NCBI GenBank assembly: GCA_020845635.1
Contig: JADLFI010000026.1
Span: 67,329 to 131,328 of the forward strand
DNA: 64,000 bases
DNA from: Bacteroidia bacterium
GTDB taxonomy: Bacteria; Bacteroidota; Bacteroidia; UBA4408
Direction of reading: 5' to 3'
Both the position numbers and the translations under genes were made by a program. How positions within the stretch are numbered: position 1 is the first letter of the stretch; each line of letters opens with the position of its first letter. The notes below the pieces were generated by a model, which had not been told where the DNA came from, made no database searches, and was given only the letters and a program-made list of their open reading frames with translations. Below, in pieces: positions 9,168 to 18,499 of this stretch.

Positions 9168-9754
9168 AAATTTTTACTTAATACTGTTTGCTCTATATAA
9201 CAATCACGGCATAAAGGTTGATAACTGTCTTTTTCTCCCAGCAACACTAGATTTTTGTCGGCAGTCATTCTATGCGAGTGATTTGCTAAACTCCCGCACA
9301 TAACGCATACTGCATGAACCTTAGTTACATATTCGGCTATAGACATTAATGAAGGCATAGGACCAAAAGGTTTTCCTAAATAGTCCATATCTAATCCGGC
9401 AGCTATTACTCGAATACCACGGTTGGCCAACTGGTTGCATACTTCAACAATTTCCATATCGAAAAACTGGGCTTCATCAATACCAACCACATCAACTTCG
9501 TGCGCCAGCAATAGTATTGAAGCTGCATTCTCAACAGGCGTTGACATAATGGTGTTAGCATCATGTGAAACTACATTAGCATCATCATATCTTTTATCAA
9601 TAGCCGGTTTAAATATTTCAACTTTTTGTTTTGCAAAGTTAGCCCTCTTTAGCCTGCGTATAAGTTCCTCTGTTTTCCCTGAAAACATAGATCCGCAAAT
9701 AACTTCAATCCAACCTTTTCTTCTTTGTGTGTTTGATATATTCTCAAGAAACAT
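9164..9754 (-). CDS. tdk: Thymidine kinase
   Basis: Phosphorylates thymidine to dTMP in the salvage pathway; type II, TK1-like family. The P-loop GSMFSGKT lies at residues 21-28, the DEAQFF motif marks the Walker B region, and a structural zinc site is formed by CVMC and CRDC. The 196 residues are full length. It heads a tdk, murF-alr, ATL run in which the first two genes overlap by four bases. A -7 element (TACCTTTG) sits 32 bases before the start. Confidence 0.97.
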   Translation of the reverse strand: MFLENISNTQRRKGWIEVICGSMFSGKTEELIRRLKRANFAKQKVEIFKPAIDKRYDDANVVSHDANTIMSTPVENAASILLLAHEVDVVGIDEAQFFDMEIVEVCNQLANRGIRVIAAGLDMDYLGKPFGPMPSLMSIAEYVTKVHAVCVMCGSLANHSHRMTADKNLVLLGEKDSYQPLCRDCYIEQTVLSKNL

Positions 9755-9786
9755 ATTTATTAATCATAGTAATTCTTATTGTAAAA

Positions 9787-9794
9787 CAAAGGTA
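9787..9794 (-). promoter_or_regulatory. -7 element of tdk
   Basis: TACCTTTG on the minus strand matches TAnnTTTG. A TTG lies 23 bases further upstream, slightly wider than the usual 19-20. Confidence 0.55.
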
Positions 9795-9998
9795 ATATAA
9801 ATTGGGATAAATATTTTCAATTGTTTTGTATTAAATAATAAATAGTTATGAAGTGAATAAAAAATATAAAAAACATGATATTTATTGCTATAAAAGCAGT
9901 ATGAACAAGTTGTAAAAAAGGATTAATTAGTTATTAATAGTTGTTTAAAACATTTATCACATTCGTTTAAATTAACAATATTTTTTACACAGGCATAT

Positions 9999-10006
9999 TA
10001 ATTTTG
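9999..10006 (+). promoter_or_regulatory. -7 element of purH
   Basis: TAATTTTG matches TAnnTTTG and ends 16 bases before the purH ATG. No clear TTG -33 element at the usual spacing. Confidence 0.5.
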
Positions 10007-10022
10007 CAGTAAAATTTATGCT

Positions 10023-11549
10023 ATGATAAATACGCAACGAGAAATAAAAAATGCTCTGATTTCTGTATATTACAAAGACAACTTAGAACCTATACTGGAA
10101 CAATTAAAAGCTTTAAATGTAAACATCTATACCACGGGTGGCACACAGGCTTTTATTGAGAAACAAGGAATAGCAACGCATACGGTTGAAAAACTTACCG
10201 GATATCCTTCTATTTTGGGCGGTCGAGTAAAAACCTTGCATCCCAATGTGTTTGGGGGTATTTTAGCTCGAAAAAACAAGCCTGAAGATATAGCAACAAT
10301 TGCACAATATAATATTCCGTTTTTCGATTTAGTTATCGTTGATCTTTATCCTTTTAGCGAAACGGTAGCCTCTTCCAATAATCTGGAGGAAATTATTGAA
10401 AAGATTGATATTGGAGGTATTTCATTGATTCGGGCGGCTGCAAAAAACTACCATGATGTTTTAATTGTTTCAAGCCGACAACAATATCAGCAGTTGTTAA
10501 CCATTTTGATAAACAATAAAGGAACAAGTCATATTGAGGATAGGAAGGCATTTGCTAAAGAAGCGTTTTATATAAGTTCACAATACGATAGGGCTATTTT
10601 TAATTATTTTGCCGATAACAATAATGATTTAGGGATGTACAAAGACCTGCCTGAGCACAGCCTCCGATATGGCGAGAATCCCCATCAAAAAGGACGTTTT
10701 TATGGGCATTTAGATAATATGTTTATTAAGCATGGCGGTAAGGAAATATCCTATAATAATTTATTAGATATTGATGCTGCTATTAATTTAATTCATGAAT
10801 TTAATGAACCTACCATAGCTATTTTAAAACATAATAATGCTTGTGGATTGGCTACTGATACCAATCTTGTAGAAGCATGGAAAAAAGCCCTTGCAGGAGA
10901 TCCGGTATCGGCATTTGGTGGGGTTATTATTTGCAATAGTAAGGTTAGCAAGGAAGTAGCCGAAGAAATGAATAAACTGTTTTTTGAGGTGTTAATAGCC
11001 ACAGATTTCGATAATGATTCTTTATCCATATTATCACAAAAAACAAACAGAATATTATTAAGTTTAAAGCAAAGCAAACTCCCTGATTTAACTTTCAGGA
11101 GCTTGCTAAACGGGGTAATAGAACAAGACAGAGATACTGTAGTTGAAACCCCTGAACAGCTTAAAATAGTTACAGAAACGCACGCTACTATTGAGCAAAT
11201 TAATGATTTGCTATTTGCTAATAAAATAGTAAAACAGAGTAAAAGTAATTGTATTGTGTTGGCTAAAAACAATCAACTAATTGCGAGTGGTGTAGGGATG
11301 ACTTCGAGAGTTGATGCGTTGAAACACGCCATTAGCAAAGCTCATGAGTTTAATTTTGATTTGAAGGGTGCCGTAATGGCTTCTGATGCTTTTTTTCCTT
11401 TTCCCGATTGTGTTGAGATAGCGTATAAGGCAGGCATTTCGGCTATCATTCAGCCGGGAGGTTCGGTCAAAGATAATTTATCTATTGACTTCTGTAATAA
11501 ACACCAATTAGCCATGGTTTTTACAGGGGTTCGCCATTTTAAACATTAA
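10023..11549 (+). CDS. purH: Bifunctional AICAR transformylase/IMP cyclohydrolase
   Basis: Catalyses the last two steps of purine synthesis, from AICAR to IMP, using 10-formyltetrahydrofolate. The N-terminal cyclohydrolase domain (about residues 1-190) shows the MGS-like fold with TTGGTQAFIEKQG and GGRVKTLHPNVFGGIL. The transformylase domain follows, with LRYGENPHQKG, ILKHNNACGLA and the conserved C-terminal stretch DAFFPFPDCVEIAYKAGI. The 508 residues are full length. It stands alone, with the -7 element close to the start. Confidence 0.97.
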   Translation: MINTQREIKNALISVYYKDNLEPILEQLKALNVNIYTTGGTQAFIEKQGIATHTVEKLTGYPSILGGRVKTLHPNVFGGILARKNKPEDIATIAQYNIPFFDLVIVDLYPFSETVASSNNLEEIIEKIDIGGISLIRAAAKNYHDVLIVSSRQQYQQLLTILINNKGTSHIEDRKAFAKEAFYISSQYDRAIFNYFADNNNDLGMYKDLPEHSLRYGENPHQKGRFYGHLDNMFIKHGGKEISYNNLLDIDAAINLIHEFNEPTIAILKHNNACGLATDTNLVEAWKKALAGDPVSAFGGVIICNSKVSKEVAEEMNKLFFEVLIATDFDNDSLSILSQKTNRILLSLKQSKLPDLTFRSLLNGVIEQDRDTVVETPEQLKIVTETHATIEQINDLLFANKIVKQSKSNCIVLAKNNQLIASGVGMTSRVDALKHAISKAHEFNFDLKGAVMASDAFFPFPDCVEIAYKAGISAIIQPGGSVKDNLSIDFCNKHQLAMVFTGVRHFKH

Positions 11550-11861
11550 TAATTAAATTAAGCCTACGGTCAATATTTTATTTACTGTGTATCCACAAAG
11601 AGCATGGATAAGCATATTATACAATTATTCACACATACTCCTTCATTTTCTATCAAGAAAATTTTCAATTTCGATAGAATTAATCGGTATATTTAAGTTT
11701 GGTTCCAATTTTCTTCAGAGTATTATTAGTTTTCGCATAATATATAAATTTCTCTGATGCAAAACGAATTATTCATTTAATAATGAAGATTATATTTGCC
11801 CCTACAAAAACATAAAAGCCCTTAAAAAAAGGGCTTTTATTAAAATGACTGAAACTAAAGG
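11550..11861. other. Intergenic region between purH and the stress-protein gene
   Basis: Convergent spacer of about 310 AT-rich bases. The only structure I see is the strong hairpin at its right end. Confidence 0.6.
11812..11840 (-). terminator. Intrinsic terminator of the universal stress protein gene
   Basis: ATAAAAGCCC and GGGCTTTTAT pair perfectly around a nine-base loop. The hairpin is AT-rich on both flanks, so it may act in both directions, but it lies just past the stress-protein stop and over 260 bases past purH. Confidence 0.8.
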
Positions 11862-12743
11862 CTAACCATTTAAGCTTGTTTTACTGCTAAATACTGCAGG
11901 ATCAGGAGTTATACTCATTACAGGAATCTTTGAACGGTTTACAATTTGTTGGGCGAAAGGACCAAGAAAAATACCGGCTATATTATCTTCCTGTTCGGTC
12001 ATTATCACAATTAAATCACTCTTCATCTTTTTAGCATACTTCATAGTAACCATAGCTAAATTGTCTCCTTCAACCATTTTCATGGTATAGTTTACATCAT
12101 GCTTTGCAAAATAATTTTCAACTTGTTCCAGTTTCTTATCTAAGGCAACAGCAGCATCATCATCATCAACACTTAATATACCAAGTATATGAACTTTGGA
12201 GTTGTATTTCTTGGCTAATTCTAAAATATATCGAACTTTCTCTCTTGAAGGATCAGAGTTATCAATAGGACATAATATATTATCAAAACCAACTTTTGAC
12301 ACATTGGTTTGTACCGTAATTACAGGAACTTGTGAAACGGTAACCACTCTAAAAGCATTACTTCCTAAGAAAAACTCTTGAAAACCACTAACACCATGTG
12401 TTCCCATAATAATAATATCTATTTTATTTTCATCAGATATTTGTTTTATGGCTTTGGCAATTTTTCCTGTTTTAAGAACATAGCTTACTTTTACACCTGA
12501 TTTAACACGCAACTCATTACACAAATTTTCAAGCTTTTCAACAATTGTATTTTCGGCACGTTTTTTATCGGAGGTTGTAAAAGAACCTAAATCAAGTTTG
12601 GCAACCATAGTTTCCATTACGTGTGCAAGAATAATATCGGCCTTAAACAATTTAGCCATAAAGGTGGCATGTTCAAGTGCTAATAAACTGTTGGCTGACA
12701 AATCAACAGGGACAAGGATTTTATTAATTTTAAAGGTATTCAT
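11862..12743 (-). CDS. Tandem-domain universal stress protein
   Basis: Two UspA-like domains, about residues 1-145 and 150-280, in a cytoplasmic protein of 293 residues. The first ends with the ATP-binding pattern G-2x-G-9x-G-S (GTHGVSGFQEFFLGS, residues 114-128) and so probably binds nucleotide. The second keeps the strand pattern but has MTEQEDNIAGIFLGP at that place and lacks the first glycines, so it is probably degenerate. UspA proteins respond to starvation and stress; no ligand can be read here. It is a single gene with its own terminator and no consensus -7 element. Confidence 0.93.
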   Translation of the reverse strand: MNTFKINKILVPVDLSANSLLALEHATFMAKLFKADIILAHVMETMVAKLDLGSFTTSDKKRAENTIVEKLENLCNELRVKSGVKVSYVLKTGKIAKAIKQISDENKIDIIIMGTHGVSGFQEFFLGSNAFRVVTVSQVPVITVQTNVSKVGFDNILCPIDNSDPSREKVRYILELAKKYNSKVHILGILSVDDDDAAVALDKKLEQVENYFAKHDVNYTMKMVEGDNLAMVTMKYAKKMKSDLIVIMTEQEDNIAGIFLGPFAQQIVNRSKIPVMSITPDPAVFSSKTSLNG

Positions 12744-12833
12744 AGGCGAACATATTTTCAGATTTATGTAGCCAAATTCCGAAAATATTCTTAAGAAACA
12801 AAATTTTTTTATTAAGTTGTGAAATTTACAGAC

Positions 12834-13313
12834 CTATTTTGTAAAATAACTTATAGGTACGTCATTGTTAATCTCTACAGGCAATGTTTTGCTTACCCCC
12901 ATAACACGGGCTTTTACCTGACCACTGCCTTTAATATTTATTTTCTTTGAAAATACCATTGAAAGTATTGACGAAAAACCACCAACAGCCAAATCGCCAT
13001 AGTTGGCTTTAATAACAAAGCGATGCGCCTCTTCACTATTGCCCTTCAGCTTTACTTTTTCTTGTAATTTAACTTTACCAATATTAGTTTGATTAATGGT
13101 TACATTCATATCTAAACCTGTAACAGTAATGCTAGTTTTATTGGGGTTTCGCAATAAAATATACAACTCGGCTGTGGCTGAATTTTTTTCGGTTTTCAGC
13201 AGTTTAAAAGACTCAATCTTTTTAAATTCTATGTCTTTAAATGTACACGAACTAAGATTTATAAGTATGACTAATAGGGCAAGTATTTTTGGAAGCCATT
13301 TTTTGTAAATCAT
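12834..13313 (-). CDS. LEA type 2-like lipoprotein
   Basis: A 159-residue lipoprotein: basic start, hydrophobic core and lipobox NLSSC with the acylated cysteine near residue 23. The mature part has the beta-sandwich pattern of the LEA14/water-stress family (AELYILLRNPNKTSITVTGL, a conserved NPN turn, then alternating strands). In Bacteroidota such proteins are common and uncharacterised; a role at the inner leaflet of the outer membrane is only a guess. An imperfect -7 element (AAAATTTG) ends three bases before the ATG. Confidence 0.78.
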   Translation of the reverse strand: MIYKKWLPKILALLVILINLSSCTFKDIEFKKIESFKLLKTEKNSATAELYILLRNPNKTSITVTGLDMNVTINQTNIGKVKLQEKVKLKGNSEEAHRFVIKANYGDLAVGGFSSILSMVFSKKINIKGSGQVKARVMGVSKTLPVEINNDVPISYFTK

Positions 13314-13439
13314 CGCAAATTTTTATTACCTATTTACGCATACATTTAAAGGAAGTTGCCTCTACTTCACCAAGATTTGTTAAAACAAAAAAATAAAATT
13401 AGACTCCTCAAATTTGTACACTATTCATCCTTTGGTGAT

Positions 13440-14207
13440 TCATACCAATTGATAATAGTCAGCCCCGGAAATATGAATACTAAATAGTTTACGGGCACTT
13501 TCGTGGTAATGATGACTGCTACTATTACCATCAGCATTGTCATATAAATTGCAATTGGTACTGTTTCGACCTAAAGTGGACATTATGTGTAAACATGAGT
13601 TTTTTGCAGTTTCTTGATGACTAAACAACTTCTTACATAACTCTCCAATAGCCTGATTGTAATAGATTAAAACATCCTTATAGTATGATTTGTTGCTATG
13701 TGCAATATCCGTATCTTCCAAATTTAAATATATATCCTGATAATCACTAATAGCCTTATGGGCAGCAACAAATATCATTTCATCGTTTCTGTATGGAAGC
13801 TCTGAAATGGAACTTTGTGTTTTTTTTATTTCAAAAGGCAGTTGCAATTGCTCTACAGCCTTAGTTGTATGTGAGTTATTATTACTGATAAACACAGCTT
13901 GGCGATTGTTTAGCTCTAATTTATTTAGTAACGAACAAAGTGATTCGGCATGTTCCAAAACCGATCCGTCATAATTTAATTGCGTATTAAAATCTATCTT
14001 TAAATTATTGTTTGCTTGAAATTCTTTTAAAAAGCTGCTTTCAAAAGCACTCATAAAATCATCATAGGCAATTCCTCCACTAATAAGCAGGTAAACATTT
14101 TTACTCATATTATGACTAGTAATAGACTTTGCCAATGATTGATTGGCAATAGCTAAACCCACCAATCCAAGACCTGTGTTCTTTAAAAATTTTCTCCGTT
14201 CCATCAT
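13440..14207 (-). CDS. Secreted protein with an RR-type signal, possibly alkaline-phosphatase/DUF1501-like
   Basis: The N-terminus MMERRKFLKNTGLGLVGLAI resembles a twin-arginine signal (RRKFLK) followed by a hydrophobic stretch. The 255-residue protein has NLEDTDIAHSNKSYYKDVLI and a later CLHIMSTLGRNSTN, which recall the 'DTD.AHSN' and 'GR' segments of DUF1501 and alkaline-phosphatase-fold proteins. No complete metal-ligand set is evident, and the C-terminal SSSHHYHES is histidine-rich. It sits two bases after the dipeptidase stop, in the same minus-strand run. I am sure it is an exported protein but not of the family. Confidence 0.6.
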   Translation of the reverse strand: MMERRKFLKNTGLGLVGLAIANQSLAKSITSHNMSKNVYLLISGGIAYDDFMSAFESSFLKEFQANNNLKIDFNTQLNYDGSVLEHAESLCSLLNKLELNNRQAVFISNNNSHTTKAVEQLQLPFEIKKTQSSISELPYRNDEMIFVAAHKAISDYQDIYLNLEDTDIAHSNKSYYKDVLIYYNQAIGELCKKLFSHQETAKNSCLHIMSTLGRNSTNCNLYDNADGNSSSHHYHESARKLFSIHISGADYYQLV

Positions 14208-14209
14208 GT

Positions 14210-15574
14210 TTATTTTTTATACAGTTTATTAAAATTATTAAAGAAGTGTGGTATTGTTTCAATACCTTTAAAGAAGTTAAACAAACCATAGCTCTCGTTT
14301 GGCGAGTGAATGGCATCACTGTCTAAACCAAATCCAAGCAATACGGAATCCAACCCTAAAACAGTTTTAAACATAGCTACAATGGGAATACTTCCGCCAC
14401 TTCGCATGGGTATAGGTTTTTTGCCAAAAGTAGTTTCCATAGCCATTGAAGCTGCTTTGTAAGCTATAGAGTTAGTAGGAGTAACTACCGGTTGCCCCCC
14501 ATGATGCGGTTTTACCTTAACTTTTACTGAAGGCGGGGCTATCTTTTGAAAATAATCGGCAAATAGTTTTGTAATTTTTTCACTATCCTGATGAGGCACC
14601 AAACGCATTGATATTTTGGCAAAAGCCTTTGATGGAATTACTGTTTTAGCACCTTCACCAATATAGCCACCCCAAATGCCATTTACATCAAGAGTAGGTC
14701 GTATAGATGTTCTTTCGTTAGTAGAATATCCTTCTTCACCGTGTATATCTGATAAATCAAGCGCTTTTTTGTATTCATCTAAACTAAATGGAGCCTTTGC
14801 CATTTCAGCTCTTTCTTCTGCACTTAATATTTCCACATCATCATAAAAGCCCGGAATAGTAATAACATTTTTATCGTTTTTTAGTCTAGCTATCATTTCA
14901 CACAAAACATTGATTGGGTTGGCCACTGCACCACCATATAGGCCAGAGTGCAAATCGCGGTTAGGGCCGGTAACTTCAACTTCAACATAACTTAAACCGC
15001 GCAACCCAACAGTTATTGAAGGAATATCGTTAGCTATTATTCCTGTATCTGAAATTAAAATGATATCAGCTTTCAGCTTTTCTTTGTTTTCATTTACAAA
15101 TATTCCAAGGTTGGTTGAGCCAACTTCCTCTTCCCCTTCAATCATAAACTTAACATTGCAAGGCAGGGAATTGGTTTTAAGCATTGTTTCAAGGGCTTTA
15201 ACATGCATAAACATTTGCCCCTTATCATCACACGCACCTCGAGCGTAAATTTTATCATTTTTAATTACCGGCTCAAAAGGTTTAGATTCCCACAAATCAA
15301 GCGGGTCTGGAGGCTGCACATCATAATGTCCATAAACCAAAATAGTAGGTAAATTATTATCTATTATTTTTTCGGCATAAACTATAGGATTTCCGGCTGT
15401 TTTACAAACTTCTACCTTATCGGCCCCGGCTTTAATGAGTGATTCAGCAACGGCCTTCGAAGTCTTTTCCACATCGTTTTTAAAATCAGGGTCGGCACTA
15501 ATTGAAGGAAGACGCAATAACTCAAACAATTCTTGCAAAAAGCGTTCTTTATTTTGTTCTATATATTGTTTCAT
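14210..15574 (-). CDS. M20-family dipeptidase
   Basis: A cytoplasmic zinc metallopeptidase related to carnosinase and PepV-type dipeptidases. Metal and catalytic residues are in YGHYDVQPPDPLDLW, ARGACDDKGQ, EGEEEVGS and the late IHSPNESYG. A dimerisation domain occupies roughly residues 190-340. The 454 residues are full length. It lies 19 bases after the membrane spermidine-synthase-like gene, in one direction with four neighbours. The exact dipeptide substrate cannot be told. Confidence 0.92.
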   Translation of the reverse strand: MKQYIEQNKERFLQELFELLRLPSISADPDFKNDVEKTSKAVAESLIKAGADKVEVCKTAGNPIVYAEKIIDNNLPTILVYGHYDVQPPDPLDLWESKPFEPVIKNDKIYARGACDDKGQMFMHVKALETMLKTNSLPCNVKFMIEGEEEVGSTNLGIFVNENKEKLKADIILISDTGIIANDIPSITVGLRGLSYVEVEVTGPNRDLHSGLYGGAVANPINVLCEMIARLKNDKNVITIPGFYDDVEILSAEERAEMAKAPFSLDEYKKALDLSDIHGEEGYSTNERTSIRPTLDVNGIWGGYIGEGAKTVIPSKAFAKISMRLVPHQDSEKITKLFADYFQKIAPPSVKVKVKPHHGGQPVVTPTNSIAYKAASMAMETTFGKKPIPMRSGGSIPIVAMFKTVLGLDSVLLGFGLDSDAIHSPNESYGLFNFFKGIETIPHFFNNFNKLYKK

Positions 15575-15593
15575 AGTTCTGATATTTTAGTGA

Positions 15594-17123
15594 TTATTTG
15601 AATAAAGGTACATTTCTTTGATTAAAATCAGTAATAGCTGTTGCAATATACGAATTTCTCCAGGCAATTGCCGCTTCTTTGTTTAAAACTTCCAATTGCG
15701 GTATATTATCTGTAAGAACCGGTAATGGAGAAAGTTCTTGTGGCGAAAATACAAAACTGTTATGTAAAGTACTGAAAGGATTAAGTGCTGCAAAAATTAA
15801 TAAGTTTCCTTGTTCTTCGTGCTCTGAGCTGGAAATGATTTTAATCTTAAATCCTGCATGAAGTATAGTTTTGGCTATAGCTTTCATTCCCAAACTTTTA
15901 TTGCCGGTTTTAAAACCGTATCCGTTTAATACAATTAAACCATTAGAGGTCAAACTTTTTTTTATAATTTCTAAACTTTCAGATGTAATAATATGTGTGG
16001 GATTCTCTTCGCCTTTAAAAACATCAAAAACAATTAAATCGTATTGTTGGTTTGAATGGTTTAAAAACCTTCGAGCATCATCAATATATACTTTGACCTT
16101 TGGGTTTAAATCAAAATATTTTTTAGCCGCAATACTTACTCTTTCATCTAACTCTACTGCATCAACATCAAAATTGTGATTCACTAATTCATTTGCTACA
16201 CAGCCCCCGCCTAATCCCAACAATAAGGCTTTTCCGCCCTTTAGCTGATGGGCACTTTCATTGATTAAAATATCTGCATAAGGAAAATACTTATTGGTGC
16301 TGCTATTTGGGCGATAAATTGTTTGGATTATTCGGTTAAACATCATCATTCTTATATAATCGTGAGGTTGGTTATAATTGTTGTTTTCATACACCGGATA
16401 ATCAACAACCATTATTTGACCTAACATCCCTTCCTCATTATACAATACTTTAATATCTGAATTAAACGAGTCTTTTTTTAATATGAAATAACCTAATCCG
16501 ATAAACAACAAAACCACAGATAATACCTTTTTGGGCTGATTGAGAAATGCCAACAACGGAAATACCGCCAAGCACAACCCTGTAATGTAGGCAGGTAATT
16601 TTAACCCATAAGTAGGTATAATATAAAAACCCATCACAAAAGTAATAATAATACCGCCTACCGTAGAAATCGCATAAATTGTTCCTGAGGCACGTCCGGC
16701 ATGATATCCGTTGTAACTCAGCCTTTCAATAATTAAAGGCGAAACCATGCCCATAAAAAAGACCGGGGGAAGCAATAATAAAAAGGCAGAAAAAATGATT
16801 GAAGGTAAAATACTTAAACCTTTAGTAACATTAACTAAAAGTGCAGATGTAACAGGCATAAGCATAATAAATGCTGAAGCCAATAATACTATGTAAAAGA
16901 GAAAATTGTTTTGTTTGTTTTTTTCGGCAAAAAAACCACCGCTAAAATATCCGAGTGCTAAACCGCCCAATGTCATAGCCATAATAGTAGCCCAAACGTA
17001 CAGAGAAGACCCGAAATAAGGAGCTAACATTTTGGCACCTATTAATTCGGCACTCATTACCGCTGCACCTTCAGTGAATGAAAGTAAAAACAAAAAAGGC
17101 AATGAGCTTGAATTTATTCTCAT
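15594..17123 (-). CDS. Membrane-fused spermidine-synthase-like protein
   Basis: The N-terminal half (about residues 1-230) has at least seven hydrophobic segments. The C-terminal half is a Rossmann methyltransferase-like domain of the spermidine synthase superfamily: LLGLGGGCVANELVNHNFDV, VELDERVSIAAKKYF and DLIVFDVFKGEENPTHI. True aminopropyltransferases have GGGDG and a DSTDP-type motif. Here they read GGGCV and DVFKG, so polyamine synthesis is doubtful. Proteins of this fused layout are widespread and uncharacterised. The start is two bases after the acyltransferase stop, so the pair is probably cotranscribed. Confidence 0.85.
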   Translation of the reverse strand: MRINSSSLPFLFLLSFTEGAAVMSAELIGAKMLAPYFGSSLYVWATIMAMTLGGLALGYFSGGFFAEKNKQNNFLFYIVLLASAFIMLMPVTSALLVNVTKGLSILPSIIFSAFLLLLPPVFFMGMVSPLIIERLSYNGYHAGRASGTIYAISTVGGIIITFVMGFYIIPTYGLKLPAYITGLCLAVFPLLAFLNQPKKVLSVVLLFIGLGYFILKKDSFNSDIKVLYNEEGMLGQIMVVDYPVYENNNYNQPHDYIRMMMFNRIIQTIYRPNSSTNKYFPYADILINESAHQLKGGKALLLGLGGGCVANELVNHNFDVDAVELDERVSIAAKKYFDLNPKVKVYIDDARRFLNHSNQQYDLIVFDVFKGEENPTHIITSESLEIIKKSLTSNGLIVLNGYGFKTGNKSLGMKAIAKTILHAGFKIKIISSSEHEEQGNLLIFAALNPFSTLHNSFVFSPQELSPLPVLTDNIPQLEVLNKEAAIAWRNSYIATAITDFNQRNVPLFK

Positions 17124-17125
17124 AA

Positions 17126-18310
17126 TTAATTGGAACCACTTTTTATAATAGTAAATCTAGATTTTAGCTTTAAGAACCAACCTTCAAAATATTTATACGA
17201 CAACCACGAAATTAATATAGAAACTGCTGTAACACTAACATACGTTAACAACTGAGTTAATATTTGGTTGGAAGGTTCAATCCCTAATTTCTTTAAAACA
17301 TAGAAAACTGCAGGAATAAGCATAAAATGGTACATATAAATACTGTACGAAATATTACCTAAAAATACATATACTTTATTTTCGAGTTTTAGAAAAGAAT
17401 TTGGGTTACCGGATACGTTTAAAATAATTAATAAAAATACAACACTATAAACTAAATGAATACCATCTTGAATAGCCGGTGGTGTAAATAAAATGAGTAG
17501 TGGAATAAATAGTAATGATACAAGTAAAACCCAAGTTTTGTAAACATATTGTTGAATTAATTCTTTTTTGGTAAATAGAAAATATGCCCCCATGCCTCCA
17601 ATAGTCATACATTCAATTTTGCTCATGGCAAAGAACTTTTTCAGAGCCAGAAATCCGGTGCTATTAAATCCTAAATGAGATAATAGCAATAAGAACACTT
17701 TAATAGCCATCATCACAAAGAATACTACAAGCAACATTCTGAAAATATTTTTTGCTTTTTTGGCTAGTACCGGCCATATTAAATAAAACTGCTCCTCTAC
17801 TCCTATTGACCATGTTTGACTAATATGCGGTACAGGGTGAAACATGGCATGCGCAATATTCGGCAATATTATCAGGTACAAAAAAAGATTGAGTCCGAAA
17901 TTGTCGTTAAGTTCTTTGTTGGCAAATGCTATACTTCCGGTAGTAAAATATGGAATAACAAAGAAACCTAAGATGACAATTAAATAATACAGTGGCCAAA
18001 TTCTTAAAATACGTCTTACATAGAATTTTTTGACAGCTACGGTTTTAGTTTTGGCCTTTTCAACCAGAAGTAAATAAGTAATTAGAAAACCGCTCAGAAC
18101 AAAGAAAAAATAAACTCCCAAACTCCCAAGCTCAAAAACAAACTTTTGAATAATACTTCTAAGTGTTAGGTTGTTTCCACTATTTTCAACCCAAAAAGTA
18201 GGGTATCCCTGAAAACTCTTTATCAGCTCAATATGCGTGATAACAACAGCAAAAGCAGCATAAAATCTTAGCCCATTGAGTCCCGGAAAATAAACTTTGT
18301 TATTTTCCAT
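17126..18310 (-). CDS. Membrane acyltransferase (acyltransferase 3 family)
   Basis: An integral membrane O-acyltransferase of the OafA type, with about ten hydrophobic segments in 394 residues. The N-terminus shows the family pattern GLNGLRFYAAFAVVITHIEL with the conserved histidine. FFFVLSGFLITYLLL and YVRRILRIWPLYYL follow, then HISQTWSIGVEEQFYLIWP, the family signature. These enzymes acetylate or acylate exported sugars; the acceptor is unknown. It heads a minus-strand run with the spermidine-synthase-like and dipeptidase genes. Confidence 0.93.
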   Translation of the reverse strand: MENNKVYFPGLNGLRFYAAFAVVITHIELIKSFQGYPTFWVENSGNNLTLRSIIQKFVFELGSLGVYFFFVLSGFLITYLLLVEKAKTKTVAVKKFYVRRILRIWPLYYLIVILGFFVIPYFTTGSIAFANKELNDNFGLNLFLYLIILPNIAHAMFHPVPHISQTWSIGVEEQFYLIWPVLAKKAKNIFRMLLVVFFVMMAIKVFLLLLSHLGFNSTGFLALKKFFAMSKIECMTIGGMGAYFLFTKKELIQQYVYKTWVLLVSLLFIPLLILFTPPAIQDGIHLVYSVVFLLIILNVSGNPNSFLKLENKVYVFLGNISYSIYMYHFMLIPAVFYVLKKLGIEPSNQILTQLLTYVSVTAVSILISWLSYKYFEGWFLKLKSRFTIIKSGSN

Positions 18311-18499
18311 AGATGCTATAATTCATAAAGTTTATAAAGTTTATTAAAAGGCAAATATCTTAATTTTTTCTATTTTCGGATTTATAATAAATCTGAAATT
18401 AACTTTTAATGTGCAAAATAAAGAGTAAAAACCGTTATCCTAAAGTAAAATTTAAAAATAAAAAACGGAAAAATGATAAGCTTTGTAGTAAAGTATGAA

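Noticed and set aside
10793-11272. Long open frame on the minus strand within purH
   Set aside because: It is antisense to a full-length, well-conserved purH with clear domains, and the translation is rich in Ser, Leu and Thr as expected of a shadow frame.
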